Both the position numbers and the translations under genes were made by a program. Positions 1 through 10,311 of a stretch of 64,000 bases of DNA are shown in pieces. Source of the DNA: Monoplex corrugatus (taxonomy: Eukaryota; Mollusca; Gastropoda; Littorinimorpha; Ranellidae); contig JAPXFY010000026.1 of the NCBI GenBank assembly GCA_030674185.1, positions 49,588,746-49,652,745 of the forward strand, in the 5' to 3' direction. Every line of letters starts with the position of its first letter. Within the stretch, counting starts at the first letter, position 1. The notes under the pieces were generated by a model. That model was not told the DNA's origin. It searched no databases and saw only the letters and a program-made list of their open reading frames with translations.

Positions 1-160
1 GGGGGTTGTAAACAAACACATGTGAAAGGGGGAGAGAGAGGGTGTGTGGAGAGAGAGAGAGGGGTGAAAAGCGGGTAAGACAAGGGGAGAGAGAGAGGGA
101 GGATGTAAGAAAACAGATGTGGGAGGGAGAGAGAGGGAGGAGTGTAAGAGAGAGGCTTCC
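1..160. repeat. GA-rich simple repeat
   Basis: Imperfect (GA)n/(GGGA)n purine tract with interspersed gtg and aag words. It extends off the left edge. No coding potential seen. Confidence 0.8.
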
Positions 161-319
161 TTGAAGCATACCTGTGAACAAAGACAGAAAGAACAGAACA
201 CCTGTAATAACTAGAAAAAGAAATAGGACGATGGACAAAAACAAACTATAGCAGCATTATTTCTACTCTACAAGATGTGTATCCTTTACTATTTTTACAT
301 AAATCACCACCCGCCCACC

Positions 320-530
320 AGTATTCAGCGCTTAGATTTGATTTTGTCAAGATTTTGCGCTATATAAATAAAATATATTATTATTATTATTATTACCAGA
401 GGGAAATCACTTTGTTATAATATATAATTGTATATGATATGCTCTCTATAATTTTCCATTGCTTTTATTCTTGCTTTTATTGCTTTTATTCTTTCTCCCC
501 ATTTATAGCCATGCGTGTGTGGTGTGTGTG

Positions 531-567
<37 letters not shown>

Positions 568-700
568 CGTGCGTGCGTGTGTGTGCGTGCGTACGTGCGT
601 GCGTGCGTGCGTGTGTGTCTGTTTCAGCGCTTAGATTTGATTTTGTCGAGATTTTGCGCTATATAAATATTGTAATTATTATTATTATAATAAATTGGTA
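320..700 (+). repeat. Two copies of a short 'gcgctatataaat' retroposon tail around a GT/GC microsatellite
   Basis: Positions ~323-395 and ~625-692 carry nearly the same ~45-bp sequence (cagcgcttagatttgat...ttttgcgctatataaat) followed by an ATT-rich tail. Between them lies a (GT)n/(GTGC)n microsatellite (~525-620). A conserved 3' end followed by a simple ATT tail suggests the end of a LINE or SINE, but no body was recognised. Open frames across the GT tract (Val/Cys runs) are artefacts. Confidence 0.6.
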
Positions 701-785
701 GTGTCACTGTATGAGACGTAACTCCATTGCCGTCCTGTTCTTACGCTGTCAGCTTGCAAAGACATGCACATAGGCAGAGATATAA

Positions 786-3104
786 AGAGAAACGTCTGTT
801 GTTATACCAGTATTAAAAGCAGGAAAGCCTAAAAACAATAAAAACAGTTACAGACCTATTGCTTTAACGTCCCATACGAGCAAACTATTGGAAAAATTGG
901 TATTAAACAGACTTGTACATTACTGTGATAAAAATAACGTTATTCCAGTAAATCAGGCTGGTTTTAGAAAAGGGAGATCTACAGTTGAGCACCTGGTTAA
1001 ACTTACCACTCACATCAAGAAAGAGTTTGCCCGCAGAAAAAGTCTTTTAGCTACATTTTTTGATGTGAAAAAAGCTTACGATCAAGTTTGGCATACGCGT
1101 TTATTGTACAAGCTGAAATCTATTGGTTTATCTGGCAATATGTATGATTACATTAAGTCTTTTTTAGCCAATAGAACTATTCAGGCAAGAGTGGGAACTA
1201 GTTATTCTACTTCACGACATCTTGATATGGGAATTCCACAAGGTTCAGTGATAGCACCGCTTTTATTTAATATCCTTATACAGGATCTTCCTAAAGCACT
1301 CTCAAATCGTGTTGTTTTGGCACAGTATGCTGATGATATATGTATTTGGATGAATATTACTTTAAAAAAGACAACTCCACAGAGAGCACAGAATTACATT
1401 AGGAAATTGTATCAATCTGATCTTGATAATCTTGGAAACTATATGTTAGAAAATGGTATGTCGTTGTCAGCGGAAAAAACTAACATGATGCTATTTAATT
1501 CTGGTGGTACTTTAAGTAACTTGCCTACTTTCAGATTGCTTGGTGAAGTGTTACATTACAAACAGGTTGTAAAATTTCTGGGAGTCTTTATGACATCGAA
1601 ATTAAACTGGAATGTCCATTTTGATTATATTTCAACAAAAGCAAGAAAAGCCCTAAATTTTCTAAAGATAATAAGCCGATTACCTTGGGGAATGGATACG
1701 AACATACTAATTCATCTGTCAACAGCACTTGTACGATCTAAATTATCCTATGCGCAAGAAGTGTTTTTCAGTGCACCAAAATATTTATTAAAGAAGATAC
1801 AAAGCTTAGAGAAGATACAAAGCTTAGACTGCAAAAGTATTAAAATTGCTCTAGGTGTCCCTACTCATGCCTCTAATCTGGAAACGTACAAAGTTGCTGG
1901 AATTCTGCCTCTGAACAACTATCGTGAGCTAGCGACAGCAAAATTTGCAGTTAGAACTACTTCACAAACGGACAATTTTGTGAGTAAGGAAATTAAAATC
2001 AGGTCTGATGTTGACTTTCCAAAGCGAGCAAAAAGCATTTCATCACAAATGACTGTTTCAACTTACATATCTGACTTGGTCAAACAGTCTAACATAAATA
2101 TGGATGAAATAGCTGAGACACCATCAACAACGCCTATCCCTACATGTGAAATGCAAAAAGCCTCTTTTGATATTGATTATACAGACGCTAAGAAATCTGA
2201 AAACGTCAACATTTCGATATCCACAGCAAGAGAACACATTGATGAAAAATACCGTACCCACCTTCACATTTTTACCGATGGATCAGTCTTAGAAAATAAA
2301 TGTGCTGGAGCAGCATTTTATGTTCCAAAATTTAAGATAAAAAAGTCATTTTTCGTTGGGGCAAACTTATCGATCTTTACAGCGGAATTAGTCGCTATTA
2401 ATCAAGCATTGCATTATCTAGTAAATCTTAAACCCATGTCTTTCAAAGTAGTTCTCTTTGTTGACTCAAAATCTGTATTATATGCCTTACGGTCTTTTAA
2501 TGCCGACACAAGACCTGATTTAATTACTGAGGCAAATCATCTTATACATCGTTTAAGGGTCAAAGGTACAGATATCAGTTTATGCTGGGTGCCTTCTCAT
2601 GTTGGTCTTCACGGCAACGAAGTAGTTGACAGAGCAGCTAAGCAAGGCGCCCAGAATGCTGATAATGCTATAGAATTACATGTTCATACCTCCGTAAAAG
2701 AAGCTTGCAACTTGCTCGAATCAGCCTCATGGACTCGATTTCTTGAACATTCAGATGAACAGTTTGTGTCACAACAAATGATAAAACTTACCGTTCAAAA
2801 TGTATGTAAAAAATTGCAGTATTCTTCTATGTATCATTTGAGATCGATTGTTGCTGTTTGTTTTCGTATTCAGCTAAACGCATTGAGAACAAATATATGT
2901 AAAAATGTCAAGTGTATTTGCGGCGAACAGTTCACACTGTTTCACTGTTTATTCTACTGCAAAATGCTACGTTCTTTTTTACCGAAAATGTTTACTCAAG
3001 AAAAGTATTCTGAAAATCATTTCCAGAAAATTACATCAGATCAAACGTTGTTAGTTAGAATTTCAGAATCATTAGTTCACAGTCCTGTTAATGCATTACT
3101 TTAA
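786..3104 (+). CDS. LINE ORF2 C-terminal part: reverse transcriptase + RNase H
   Basis: Polymerises cDNA from element RNA and removes the RNA strand. The frame is open from 786. The TTG at 888 is not a true start, because conserved RT sequence (VIPVLKAGKP, then SYRPIALTS) precedes it. Counting from codon 888: RT motif A FFDVKKAYD at ~57-65, the GIPQGSVIAPLLF block at ~115-127 and catalytic YADD at 147-150. RNase H follows with TDGS (D464), AEL (E500), VDSKS (D526), SHVGLHGNE (H571) and D581, so the catalytic set is complete. A CxC...H...C knuckle (CICGEQFTLFHC) lies near the C-terminus. The endonuclease and ORF1 are missing, so the copy is dead although its frame is intact. An in-frame 18-bp duplication at ~1795-1830 doubles KIQSLE/D. 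The ORF is AT-rich with ordinary codon use and no stop, suggesting a fairly recent insertion. Confidence 0.88.
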   Translation, partial: RETSVVIPVLKAGKPKNNKNSYRPIALTSHTSKLLEKLVLNRLVHYCDKNNVIPVNQAGFRKGRSTVEHLVKLTTHIKKEFARRKSLLATFFDVKKAYDQVWHTRLLYKLKSIGLSGNMYDYIKSFLANRTIQARVGTSYSTSRHLDMGIPQGSVIAPLLFNILIQDLPKALSNRVVLAQYADDICIWMNITLKKTTPQRAQNYIRKLYQSDLDNLGNYMLENGMSLSAEKTNMMLFNSGGTLSNLPTFRLLGEVLHYKQVVKFLGVFMTSKLNWNVHFDYISTKARKALNFLKIISRLPWGMDTNILIHLSTALVRSKLSYAQEVFFSAPKYLLKKIQSLEKIQSLDCKSIKIALGVPTHASNLETYKVAGILPLNNYRELATAKFAVRTTSQTDNFVSKEIKIRSDVDFPKRAKSISSQMTVSTYISDLVKQSNINMDEIAETPSTTPIPTCEMQKASFDIDYTDAKKSENVNISISTAREHIDEKYRTHLHIFTDGSVLENKCAGAAFYVPKFKIKKSFFVGANLSIFTAELVAINQALHYLVNLKPMSFKVVLFVDSKSVLYALRSFNADTRPDLITEANHLIHRLRVKGTDISLCWVPSHVGLHGNEVVDRAAKQGAQNADNAIELHVHTSVKEACNLLESASWTRFLEHSDEQFVSQQMIKLTVQNVCKKLQYSSMYHLRSIVAVCFRIQLNALRTNICKNVKCICGEQFTLFHCLFYCKMLRSFLPKMFTQEKYSENHFQKITSDQTLLVRISESLVHSPVNALL

Positions 3105-3375
3105 CTTTATTCGGTTTGTATTTTAGTGTTACAATTTCCCTTCACGTTATTGAAGTTAATTGTTAGTGTTAAGTTCTCGTTCCATTTTACTGTTCCCCCA
3201 CCTGCTAATGTCTTTTTCCTCTGTCTTCCCTCTGCCCAAATCCAACCCGTCCAACTATCGTTCTACATTTTATTTTGTTCACTTTTTTTTTTTTTTTTTT
3301 AAATAATTTCCCCTCCCCCCCTCCCCCGTCTAATATCACTTATAGTGAAAAGACGTTAAATTAAAGAACGAACGA
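786..3375 (+). mobile_element. 5'-truncated non-LTR retrotransposon (LINE) with RNase H, I-like
   Basis: Starts abruptly inside the RT domain (~786), contains an uninterrupted RT-RNase H-zinc-knuckle frame and a ~270-bp 3' UTR, and ends near a gaacgaacgaa-type short tail (~3365-3375). Loss of the 5' end with an intact 3' end is typical of target-primed reverse transcription. The order RT, RNase H, C-terminal Cys/His motif and the tail resemble the I/Nimb group of LINEs; that clade is inferred from remembered features. No target-site duplication was identified. Confidence 0.85.
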
Positions 3376-3917
3376 ATAAAGAGAAAGGAAGAGAGAGAGA
3401 GTTGGTGGACAGAATTCGGGGGTGAGGGAAGAGAAAGATAAAAATAAAAAAAAAGAGAGGGAAACATTGATTGTTTGATTTATTTGACAGAATTTTACGT
3501 CAGTACCCACCTCAGGGGATCTGGCCGACGAAGATAACCATCCCCCAGGGAAGTGGAGGAAGGGGTCTTGTCTAATTCTGCACTGCTACCACCACCGCAA
3601 CAAGTTATGTTAGGATGGGTCGTAAGAAGGTCACTTCAACGTAGCGCATCTCCGGTTCGAAGCCATTACCATTGGAATGTGACTCCGACATTTAGCCAAC
3701 AGAGCTATTGGGGCTTGGGGAGAGAGAGAAAGAGAGAGAGAGAGGGGGGGATTACTAGTCTGGAGCAATTTCCTAATTTTGTGAGGACATTAAGCTCTGC
3801 TCTTGCAATAACAATATTACAGAGATATGACGAGCGTCTGCCAATGTTTGTGAGTTTGTGAAAACAGATGGACACACAGACAGGCAGGCAGAGGGACAGG
3901 AACACATATTCTGTCTT

Positions 3918-4000
<83 letters not shown>

Positions 4001-4378
4001 CACACACCACGGACAGAGAGAGACAGAGAAACAGAGATGCACACATGCACTCTCAGTTATGCAAGTGCGCGTGCATACACATACGCATACGCATACACAT
4101 ATCACATAAACATAAGCATACAGTATACAGAGAGAGAGCGAGTGAGAGAGAGAGAGAGAAAGAGAGAGAGGCACGCATATACATACACGTACCCGTACAC
4201 ATAGATAAGCTCTCTCGCTCTCACTCCGTCTCACACACACACACGCACGTACGCACACACACAGATAGAGGAAAGGAACACAGTGTCTTTTTATACCAGA
4301 GTTCCCAGAGGATGGTTGTATTCCAGGGAAATCATGTAATGTCTTGTCATATTTCATTACTCTTTCTGTCTACACCTC

Positions 4379-4410
<32 letters not shown>

Positions 4411-4695
4411 GCTCTCTCTGTGGTATCCTTGGGAAATCATATAATGTTTTCTGTTCAAAACTCTGACTACCCACTCACCCAGCCCCCATCTCTCCCTCCC
4501 TATATGTCTTTCTCTCTCTCTCTCACTATATCTCTGTCCGTCTTTTTCTGTCTGCCTGCCTGCCTTTCTCCTATTCCCTCCCTCCCCATCTCTTTTAACA
4601 TCTTTGTCAGTCTCTCTCACCCGTCTGTATGTCTGTCTGTCTGTATGTGTGTCTATTGTGTTATATATGTGTGTGTAAACTGTATAAGCAAGATT
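3376..4695. repeat. Microsatellite-rich stretch (GA, CA, CT) with dispersed repeat fragments
   Basis: Holds (GA)n at 3717-3745, (CA)n/(GCAC)n at ~3918-4010, GA tracts at 4128-4170, and CT/CTGT tracts at 4375-4420 and 4515-4645. The ~330 bp from 3745 (attactagtctggagcaatt...) recur at 5845. Words like ccagggaaatcat (~4325) recur at ~4430 and ~7610. All long open frames here are CA/GT/CT translation artefacts. Confidence 0.75.
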
Positions 4696-4699
4696 TTCT

Positions 4700-5305
4700 C
4701 AGTTGTTTCTGATAAATCTTTTACCAAATTTGGGTCAAAAGTAAGCCCCACCCCTTCCCTCTGTGGGGATGCTGGGGGCTCTTTCAGCCAAATAGTATCA
4801 CCGCCTGGAAACTCTGTGCTAAAAATTTCCTCTTTTCTGTCACTTTCTTTGTTTCTGCCTTGTTCTTTTGCTTTCTGTCATTTCTTCCAAGCATTTTCTG
4901 CTTTGCTGGTCCATTCACCTGTAGCCTACTTTTTTCTTAGAATTGGTAATTGGGGTACATCACTACATGTATGCATTTTTGGCTCTAGGAAGTGACATAT
5001 GCGGAAATAATTGTAGGCAATTAATGCCCATTTTTAATTTTAGGCAGTTAATGCCCGTTTGTGACGTTACGTGTGTTCCAATATATATTCAGGTGTGTTT
5101 TTAAATCCCCTGTGCGATAAATTGGACGGAGCGGTCAACGCCAGGGGCATCTCCTTAGACTATGTGCGCGAGTGCATTGATATGTATACTTAATTTTTTT
5201 ACCTGTTGAAGTTTTTTATATGCTTTGAAAGGGTTATAGCCCTGATAAGGCTCTACGCAGTCGGATGGCCTTTAATCAAAAACATTAAACAATAAAATAA
5301 GGGGG
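4700..5305 (+). repeat. Dispersed repeat 'DR-A', copy 1 (~600 bp)
   Basis: Shares ordered blocks with 22830-23375, 23855-24343 (+25535-25575) and, partly, 17310-17545. The blocks are a 'ggggctctttcag...' start, 'ctgtgctaaaaattt', 'ggtccattc', 'gagtggtcaac(g/a)ccag', 'gaatgcattgatatgtgtact' and a conserved 3' end 'tatagccctgata(t/a)ggctct..gcagt.gg.tgg.ctttaa.caa' followed by an A/T-rich tail. There is no ORF. The sharp 3' end and A-rich tail suggest a non-autonomous retroposon, but no tRNA-like head was found. Confidence 0.65.
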
Positions 5306-5400
5306 CGAAATCAGTGTTTTTTCTTTCTTTCTCGTCTGTTGTTTTTTTAAAAGGAGTGAAAAAAGCACTTCTCAGGAATTTAAAATGTTTTCATAACTCT

Positions 5401-5401
<1 letters not shown>

Positions 5402-5465
<64 letters not shown>

Positions 5466-5544
5466 CACAAACCCACTCTCTCTCACATACACACACACTC
5501 ACGCGCGCGCGCACACACACTCACACAGGTGCAAGGGGGGGGGG

Positions 5545-5576
<32 letters not shown>

Positions 5577-5640
5577 GAGATCGTGTGTGTGTGCATGTCT
5601 GCGCGCGCGTATTTGAGAGAGAGTCAGAGAGAGGATACAG
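5402..5640. repeat. (CT)n then CA/GACA microsatellites
   Basis: A pure (CT)n tract of ~60 bp (5402-5462), then CA-rich, poly-G (~5536-5545), (GACA)n (5547-5573) and GT/CG-rich sequence. Open frames across it are artefacts. Confidence 0.9.
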
Positions 5641-5839
5641 AGAATACATATTTTAGGCCATGTTCTGTATGAAAAGGTTTATAAAGAACATAACAGCAAA
5701 CTTTTCATCAAGTACATCAAAAAACCACCAACAGCAAAAAAAAAAAACCCGGATCGAACAAAAAAAAACAGAATGAGAGAGACAGACAGACAGACAGACA
5801 GGCAGACAAACAAAAACGGAGACAGAGAACAACGAGACA

Positions 5840-6129
5840 GAAATATGATTACTAGTATGGAGCGATTTGTTAATTTTGTGAGGACGTCATTTCTGTTAGG
5901 GTCTGCTCATACAATAACAGTATTACAGAGATGTTATGAGTCTGTGTTAAACATTGTGAAAACAAATGGACACAGACAGGCAGAGAGAGACACACTAAAC
6001 ACACACACACAAACACGTACACACACACAAAGGTACGCACACATGCACTTCCAGGTACGCATGCGCGTACATATACACACAAGTCAGATAAAGACATGCC
6101 CACGTCCCCAGTACAAGTACAGACGCGCA

Positions 6130-6174
<45 letters not shown>

Positions 6175-6210
6175 ACACACACACACACACACACACACAC
6201 AACAAGACAA
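5840..6210 (+). repeat. Second copy of the repeat at 3745, with CA and CT tracts
   Basis: The segment 5845-5990 matches 3748-3905: attactagt(a/c)tggagc.attt, then ttaattttgtgaggac, then acaataacagtattacagagat, then gaaaacaaatggacac, with small indels. It runs into (CA)n, (CT)n (~6132-6172) and (CA)n (~6174-6202). It looks like a dispersed or duplicated repeat with attached microsatellites. Confidence 0.7.
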
Positions 6211-6275
6211 AACACACGAGAGAGAGATAAAACGGGGAGATAAATAGATATAACAAGAAACTCTGGGGAAACCTC

Positions 6276-6333
6276 TGTAGTGTAGTGTAGTGTAGTGTAG
6301 TGTAGTGTAGTGTAGTGTAGTGTAGTGTAGTGT
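6276..6333. repeat. (GTGTA)n microsatellite
   Basis: About 11 perfect 5-bp units (tgtag), followed after ~65 bp by (GT)n/(GA)n at ~6400-6440. Confidence 0.95.
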
Positions 6334-6403
6334 TAGACTGGATTTTTTAAGATCTTGCTTTCTTTATTTGAAGTGAAATTATTGATATCGGCAGTTGTGT
6401 ATG

Positions 6404-6440
<37 letters not shown>

Positions 6441-6751
6441 GGGGGGGGTGTTATGGAAATCTCATAAATGTCTTGTCACTTAATATGTATTGACGACTGT
6501 TTATCTGTCCATTAGGCCTTATGACTCTTTCTCTTTTATCTTGATGTGATTAATTGTATGTATTTGTCTTCCAGCATCATTAATTGTATATATATGTAAA
6601 TGCCGTACACCCCTTTGACAACGAGCATTGACCTTCCATAAAGTCTAAACACACGCATTCTAATTCTATTTCTGTTTTCCTTGTCTGTCTTTTTCTCCTC
6701 GTCACTATCTGTCATCCAAAACAAGTGTGAATGCCCGCGTTCAAGCAAACA

Positions 6752-7082
6752 GGAACCAGAAAAAAACACGATAAAAGAATAAGAACGTGTATTTAATACA
6801 ACCAGACAAGACAAGCGCAAATTTTCGGCCAACTGGCCTTTGTCAAGCGTAAGATCACAACAAACAAACACCAGATACAAAAATCTGGAGAAAAAGACTG
6901 AAACTTCCCTGCTGCTCCGTCCAAGAGGGAAGTTTCAGTCTTTTTTCCCTAGTTTTTGTATCTGGTGTTTGTTTGTTTGTGATCTTACGCTTGACAAATG
7001 CCAGTTGGCCAAAAATTTGCGCCTGTCTTTGTCTGGTTGTATTAAATACGTGTTCTGATTTTTTCGTGTTTTTTCTGTTTCC
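6752..7082. repeat. 331-bp foldback palindrome (inverted repeat, ~158-bp arms)
   Basis: The left arm (6752-6910) is the reverse complement, at roughly 85-90% by eye, of the right arm (6926-7082), separated by a 15-nt loop (6911-6925). The inner stem pairs gactgaaacttccct with agggaagtttcagtc. Each arm contains gcaaattt(t)cggccaactgg and tgtcaagcgtaagatcac. The left arm also matches the 114-bp tandem repeat at 26.55-26.90 kb. Translations on both strands (e.g. DKGQLAENLRLS) reflect this repeat and are not genes. Confidence 0.85.
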
Positions 7083-7361
7083 ATCACTATCTGTGCTTGA
7101 ATATTTTTGTCCGTCTGCTTCTCCGCATCTTTCTGTGTGCCTGTCTGTCTCTGCGTGTGATCTCTGTCTGTCTTTCTGGTTCTTCCTCCCTGTCTGTCTC
7201 TCTCTGTATCTCAAGCTTTTTGTTTTTTTCTGGGTCTCTGTCTTTGTCTGCGCCCTCCCTCAGTAACAAAATTAGAGAGATCTGGTGATTCTCAAATATG
7301 ACACACAAGTAATGTTAATGACTGATTTTATATTTTCCAACAGTAGAAATTATTAGCTAAA

Positions 7362-7545
7362 AGCCCCCTTTGCTTGCACACTGGGTGTATTATGTTCCAA
7401 AAGCCAGCCACTATCATGGTTTAATAGGACTTTTAGCATGGCACATTTGATGTTCTGCGTGCGTTTACATAGGAAGGACCTTTAGGCACTGACAGGCCTG
7501 CACACATGCCTGACCTGGGGAGATTGGAAAAACTCTCCACCCAAA
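7362..7545 (-). repeat. tRNA-derived SINE family 1, partial copy without head
   Basis: Minus-strand match to the body of the full copy at 13452-13790. Shared words include the reverse complements of tctcc.aggtcaggcatgtgtgc, the gccag/cctaaa..cc block and the ccagc..gcaagc block. It stops near the gggtggagagttttt block, so the tRNA-like head is missing. Confidence 0.6.
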
Positions 7546-7699
7546 GACAAAGACACACAAAGAACATGTAGTCTTGTTTCATGTGAGATTCCCCAAAGGA
7601 GACTGGTATGCCAGGGAAATCATATAAATGTCGTGTCTTATTATATGACTGTTTTTGCATCCATTGCACTAAACCCTCTTTTCTTTTTCATCCGTCTGT

Positions 7700-7745
7700 C
7701 TCCGTCCCCCCCCCCCCCCTCTCTCTCTCTCTCTCTCTATCTCTC
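7700..7745. repeat. Poly-C then (CT)n
   Basis: A run of ~14 C followed by (CT)n. Nothing else was recognised between 7746 and 8030. Confidence 0.9.
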
Positions 7746-8059
7746 TCCATCTATTGAAAACATACGAGAATGAGTCTTTCATAATATTTAAGAGAGGTGT
7801 GTTACACATCTCATAATTAACCAGCTCTTCTACTGCTAACGATCAAATCGGTCACTAACAATTTTATAGTGATTATACTAGAAAGCTTTATAAAGCCTTA
7901 CTCTTTGAATTTCAGTGCTTTGACAGCTAATGTTTCTGTGTTGGAATATGATGTGATCGTGTGGTGTAGATCCCCTTGACTGCTGATGTAAAAAAACCAA
8001 AACAAGAAGTAAATAAATGTCGTTTTTGTCTTCTACATGTCTGGGTTTCTGTCATGTCT

Positions 8060-8855
8060 TCAATACTGATAGTCCACTGACATTCTATTTCTGTCTGTCT
8101 TCAATACTGATAAGTCTCACTGACATCCTGTTTCTGTCTGTCTTCAATATGATAAGTCTCACTGACATTCCTATTTTGTCTGTCTTCAATACTGATAATC
8201 TCACTGACATTCCTATTTCTGTCTGTCTTCATACTGATAAGTCTCACTGACATTCTATTTCTGTCTGTTTTCAATACTGATAAGTCTCACTGACATTCCT
8301 ATTCTGTCTGTCTTCATACTGATAAGTCCACTGACATTCTATTCTGTCTGTCTCATACTGATAAGTCTCATGACATTCCTATTCTGTCTGTCTTCAATAC
8401 TGATAAGTCCACTGCATCCTATTTTGTCTTTTCAATATGATAAGTCTCACTGACATTCCTTTTGTCTGTCTCAATATGATAATCTCATGACATTCCTATT
8501 CTGTCTGTCTTCAATACTGATAAGTCTCACTGACATTCCTATTTCTGTCTGTCTTCAATACTGATAAGTCTCACTGACATTCCTATTTCTGTCTGTCTTC
8601 AATACTGATAAGTCTCACTGACATTCCTATTTCTGTCTGTCTTCAATACTGATAAGTCTCACTGACATTCCTATTTCTGTCTGTCTTCAATACTGATAAG
8701 TCTCACTGACATTCCTATTTCTGTCTGTCTTCAATACTGATAAGTCTCACTGACATTCCTATTTCTGTCTGTCTTCAATACTGATAAGTCTCACTGACAT
8801 TCCTGTTTCTGTCTGTCTTCAATACTGATAAGTCTCACTGACATTCCTGTTTCTA
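8060..8855 (+). repeat. Minisatellite, 44-bp unit, ~18 copies
   Basis: Unit: tgtctgtcttcaatactgat then aagtctcactgacattccta then tttc. Units from ~8510 to 8855 are almost perfect. Those from 8060 to ~8510 carry many single-base deletions (atatgat for atactgat, aagtccact for aagtctcact). Open frames across it are not genes. Confidence 0.95.
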
Positions 8856-8994
8856 AGCGAGAATTTCGTATGCTAAAAATACAATGCAGAGCAGTATTGT
8901 TATAAATAATTCTTGTATTATGTTGTTCTACAACTCTTCAGACTCATTACACCGAATCAAGACGTTTGAACGGAGCACGGAGAACTCGAGCCGT

Positions 8995-9290
8995 TTGGTG
9001 AGCTGACAATACTCAACAGTCTGCATCTTTGGTGGGCGTTCGTATTTCCATAAGCTACTAGACAATGGCATGACTTACAGTATCTTAAACGTGCCTATTT
9101 GATGTTTTGCTTGTGTGTGTATACACAAAGGGTGTTCAGGAACTAACAGGTTTGCGTACGTGTTGACCTGGGAGATGGGGCAAACCTCCACCCTTTACCC
9201 ACCAAGCTGGAGATACCCAGGCAGGATCAAACCCCAGACCTTTTGATTACAAGTCTGGCGTTTGACCCAGTTGATAACCGCGCCTACCTG
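8995..9290 (-). repeat. SINE family 1, near full length
   Basis: On the minus strand the tRNA-like head reads from ~9290 (gcgcggttatcaactgggtc, then aatcaaaaggtctggggttt), followed by the body blocks: tgggtaaagggtggaggttt, tctcccaggtcaac, the ccaaagatgcagactgtt 3' block. It matches the plus copy at 13452-13790. Confidence 0.75.
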
Positions 9291-9344
9291 TGCTGGTTTT
9301 CTCCAACTGAAAATGGAAGAGTAAAACACCCGACAGGGATCAGT

Positions 9345-9590
9345 GTTGTTTCACTTTCTCAAGACAACGTTCCTCCACTCGGAACGAATTCCACATGCAC
9401 TGACGTCACAGGTGCCATGTGATGGAGAAGACCCAAGCCTGCACATAAACCCCATGAGCTGGCAAGGTCCCGAGGTCTTACGTAGCATATGTGGAAAAAT
9501 TGTGGCCATTCCGAGAATTGAACACAGGTCTCCTGTGTTATGAGCATGGCCGTCTAACAAGTGAGCCAACGGGGCCACACACAACTCACG
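9345..9590 (-). repeat. SINE family 3 (tRNA-headed)
   Basis: The minus strand begins ggccccgttggctcacttgt (A-box-like) with a B-box-like tgttcaattctc ~50 bp on. The body contains ctccacatatgc, gacctcgggacc, gacgtcagtgcatgtggaat and cgttgtcttgag. Fragments recur at 11125-11245 and 34080-34215. It is a degenerate Pol III-type retroposon; both box assignments are by eye. Confidence 0.55.
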
Positions 9591-9835
9591 GCAGGTGAAA
9601 AACGATTGTCGTGCCCTTGATGACCTTGCTGAGCCTTCCCTGTGGAAAGCTGACGGATGGATTGATTGATCATTAGGAGACGGTTGTGACACTCTGTTTC
9701 TGCTTAGTTGTTTTTCGTCTTCTTCTGTTGTTTTCAGCGTAGAAGTGTCTTGTCGCATAAATACATGACCCAGACATTTAACCGTACGTGTTTGTGTGTT
9801 TTTTGTGTGTGTTTATGTCTGTGTTTTGTTTGTTT

Positions 9836-9878
<43 letters not shown>

Positions 9879-9910
9879 CGTGTGTGCGTGTGTGCGTGCG
9901 TGTGTGTGTG

Positions 9911-9942
<32 letters not shown>

Positions 9943-10006
9943 TGCGTGCGTGTGTGTGTGTGTGTGTGTGTGTGATTTTTTGTGTTTATGTCTGTTTTGT
10001 TGTTTG

Positions 10007-10040
<34 letters not shown>

Positions 10041-10108
10041 GTGCGTGCGTGCTGCGTGCGTGTGTGTGTGTGTGTGTGATTTTTTGTGTTTATGTCTGTT
10101 TTGTTGTT

Positions 10109-10159
<51 letters not shown>

Positions 10160-10160
10160 C
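9836..10160. repeat. Compound (GT)n / (GTGC)n array with a repeated spacer
   Basis: Three GT tracts are separated by copies of a spacer (gattttttgtgtttatgtct, then gttttgttg), giving a higher-order repeat of microsatellite plus spacer. Cys/Val open frames on plus and Thr/His frames on minus are artefacts. Confidence 0.95.
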
Positions 10161-10311
10161 AAAATATGTAAACAAGATTTTCTTAGCTCTTTATGAGTGA
10201 TTGATTACCGCATTTTTGTCCTATCTGTGGACTGCTTAAGAGTGGCGAAAAGATAAGCTTGAAAGTAAAGATTGCGTCACAAACAGTTATTGATTTTGTT
10301 TGTTGCTATCA

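Noticed and set aside
459..701. Cys/Val-rich open frames over the GT tract
   Set aside because: (GT)n and (GC)n repeats have no stops and translate to Val/Cys/Ala/Arg runs in any frame; no other evidence for a gene.
3868..4995. A 375-codon open frame rich in HTHTH and SLSLS
   Set aside because: It runs through CA, GA and CT microsatellites. Composition follows the simple repeats and nothing domain-like remains.
9351..9758. 135-codon minus frame
   Set aside because: It spans SINE family 3 and flanking sequence; its peptide corresponds to the repeat, not to a known protein.
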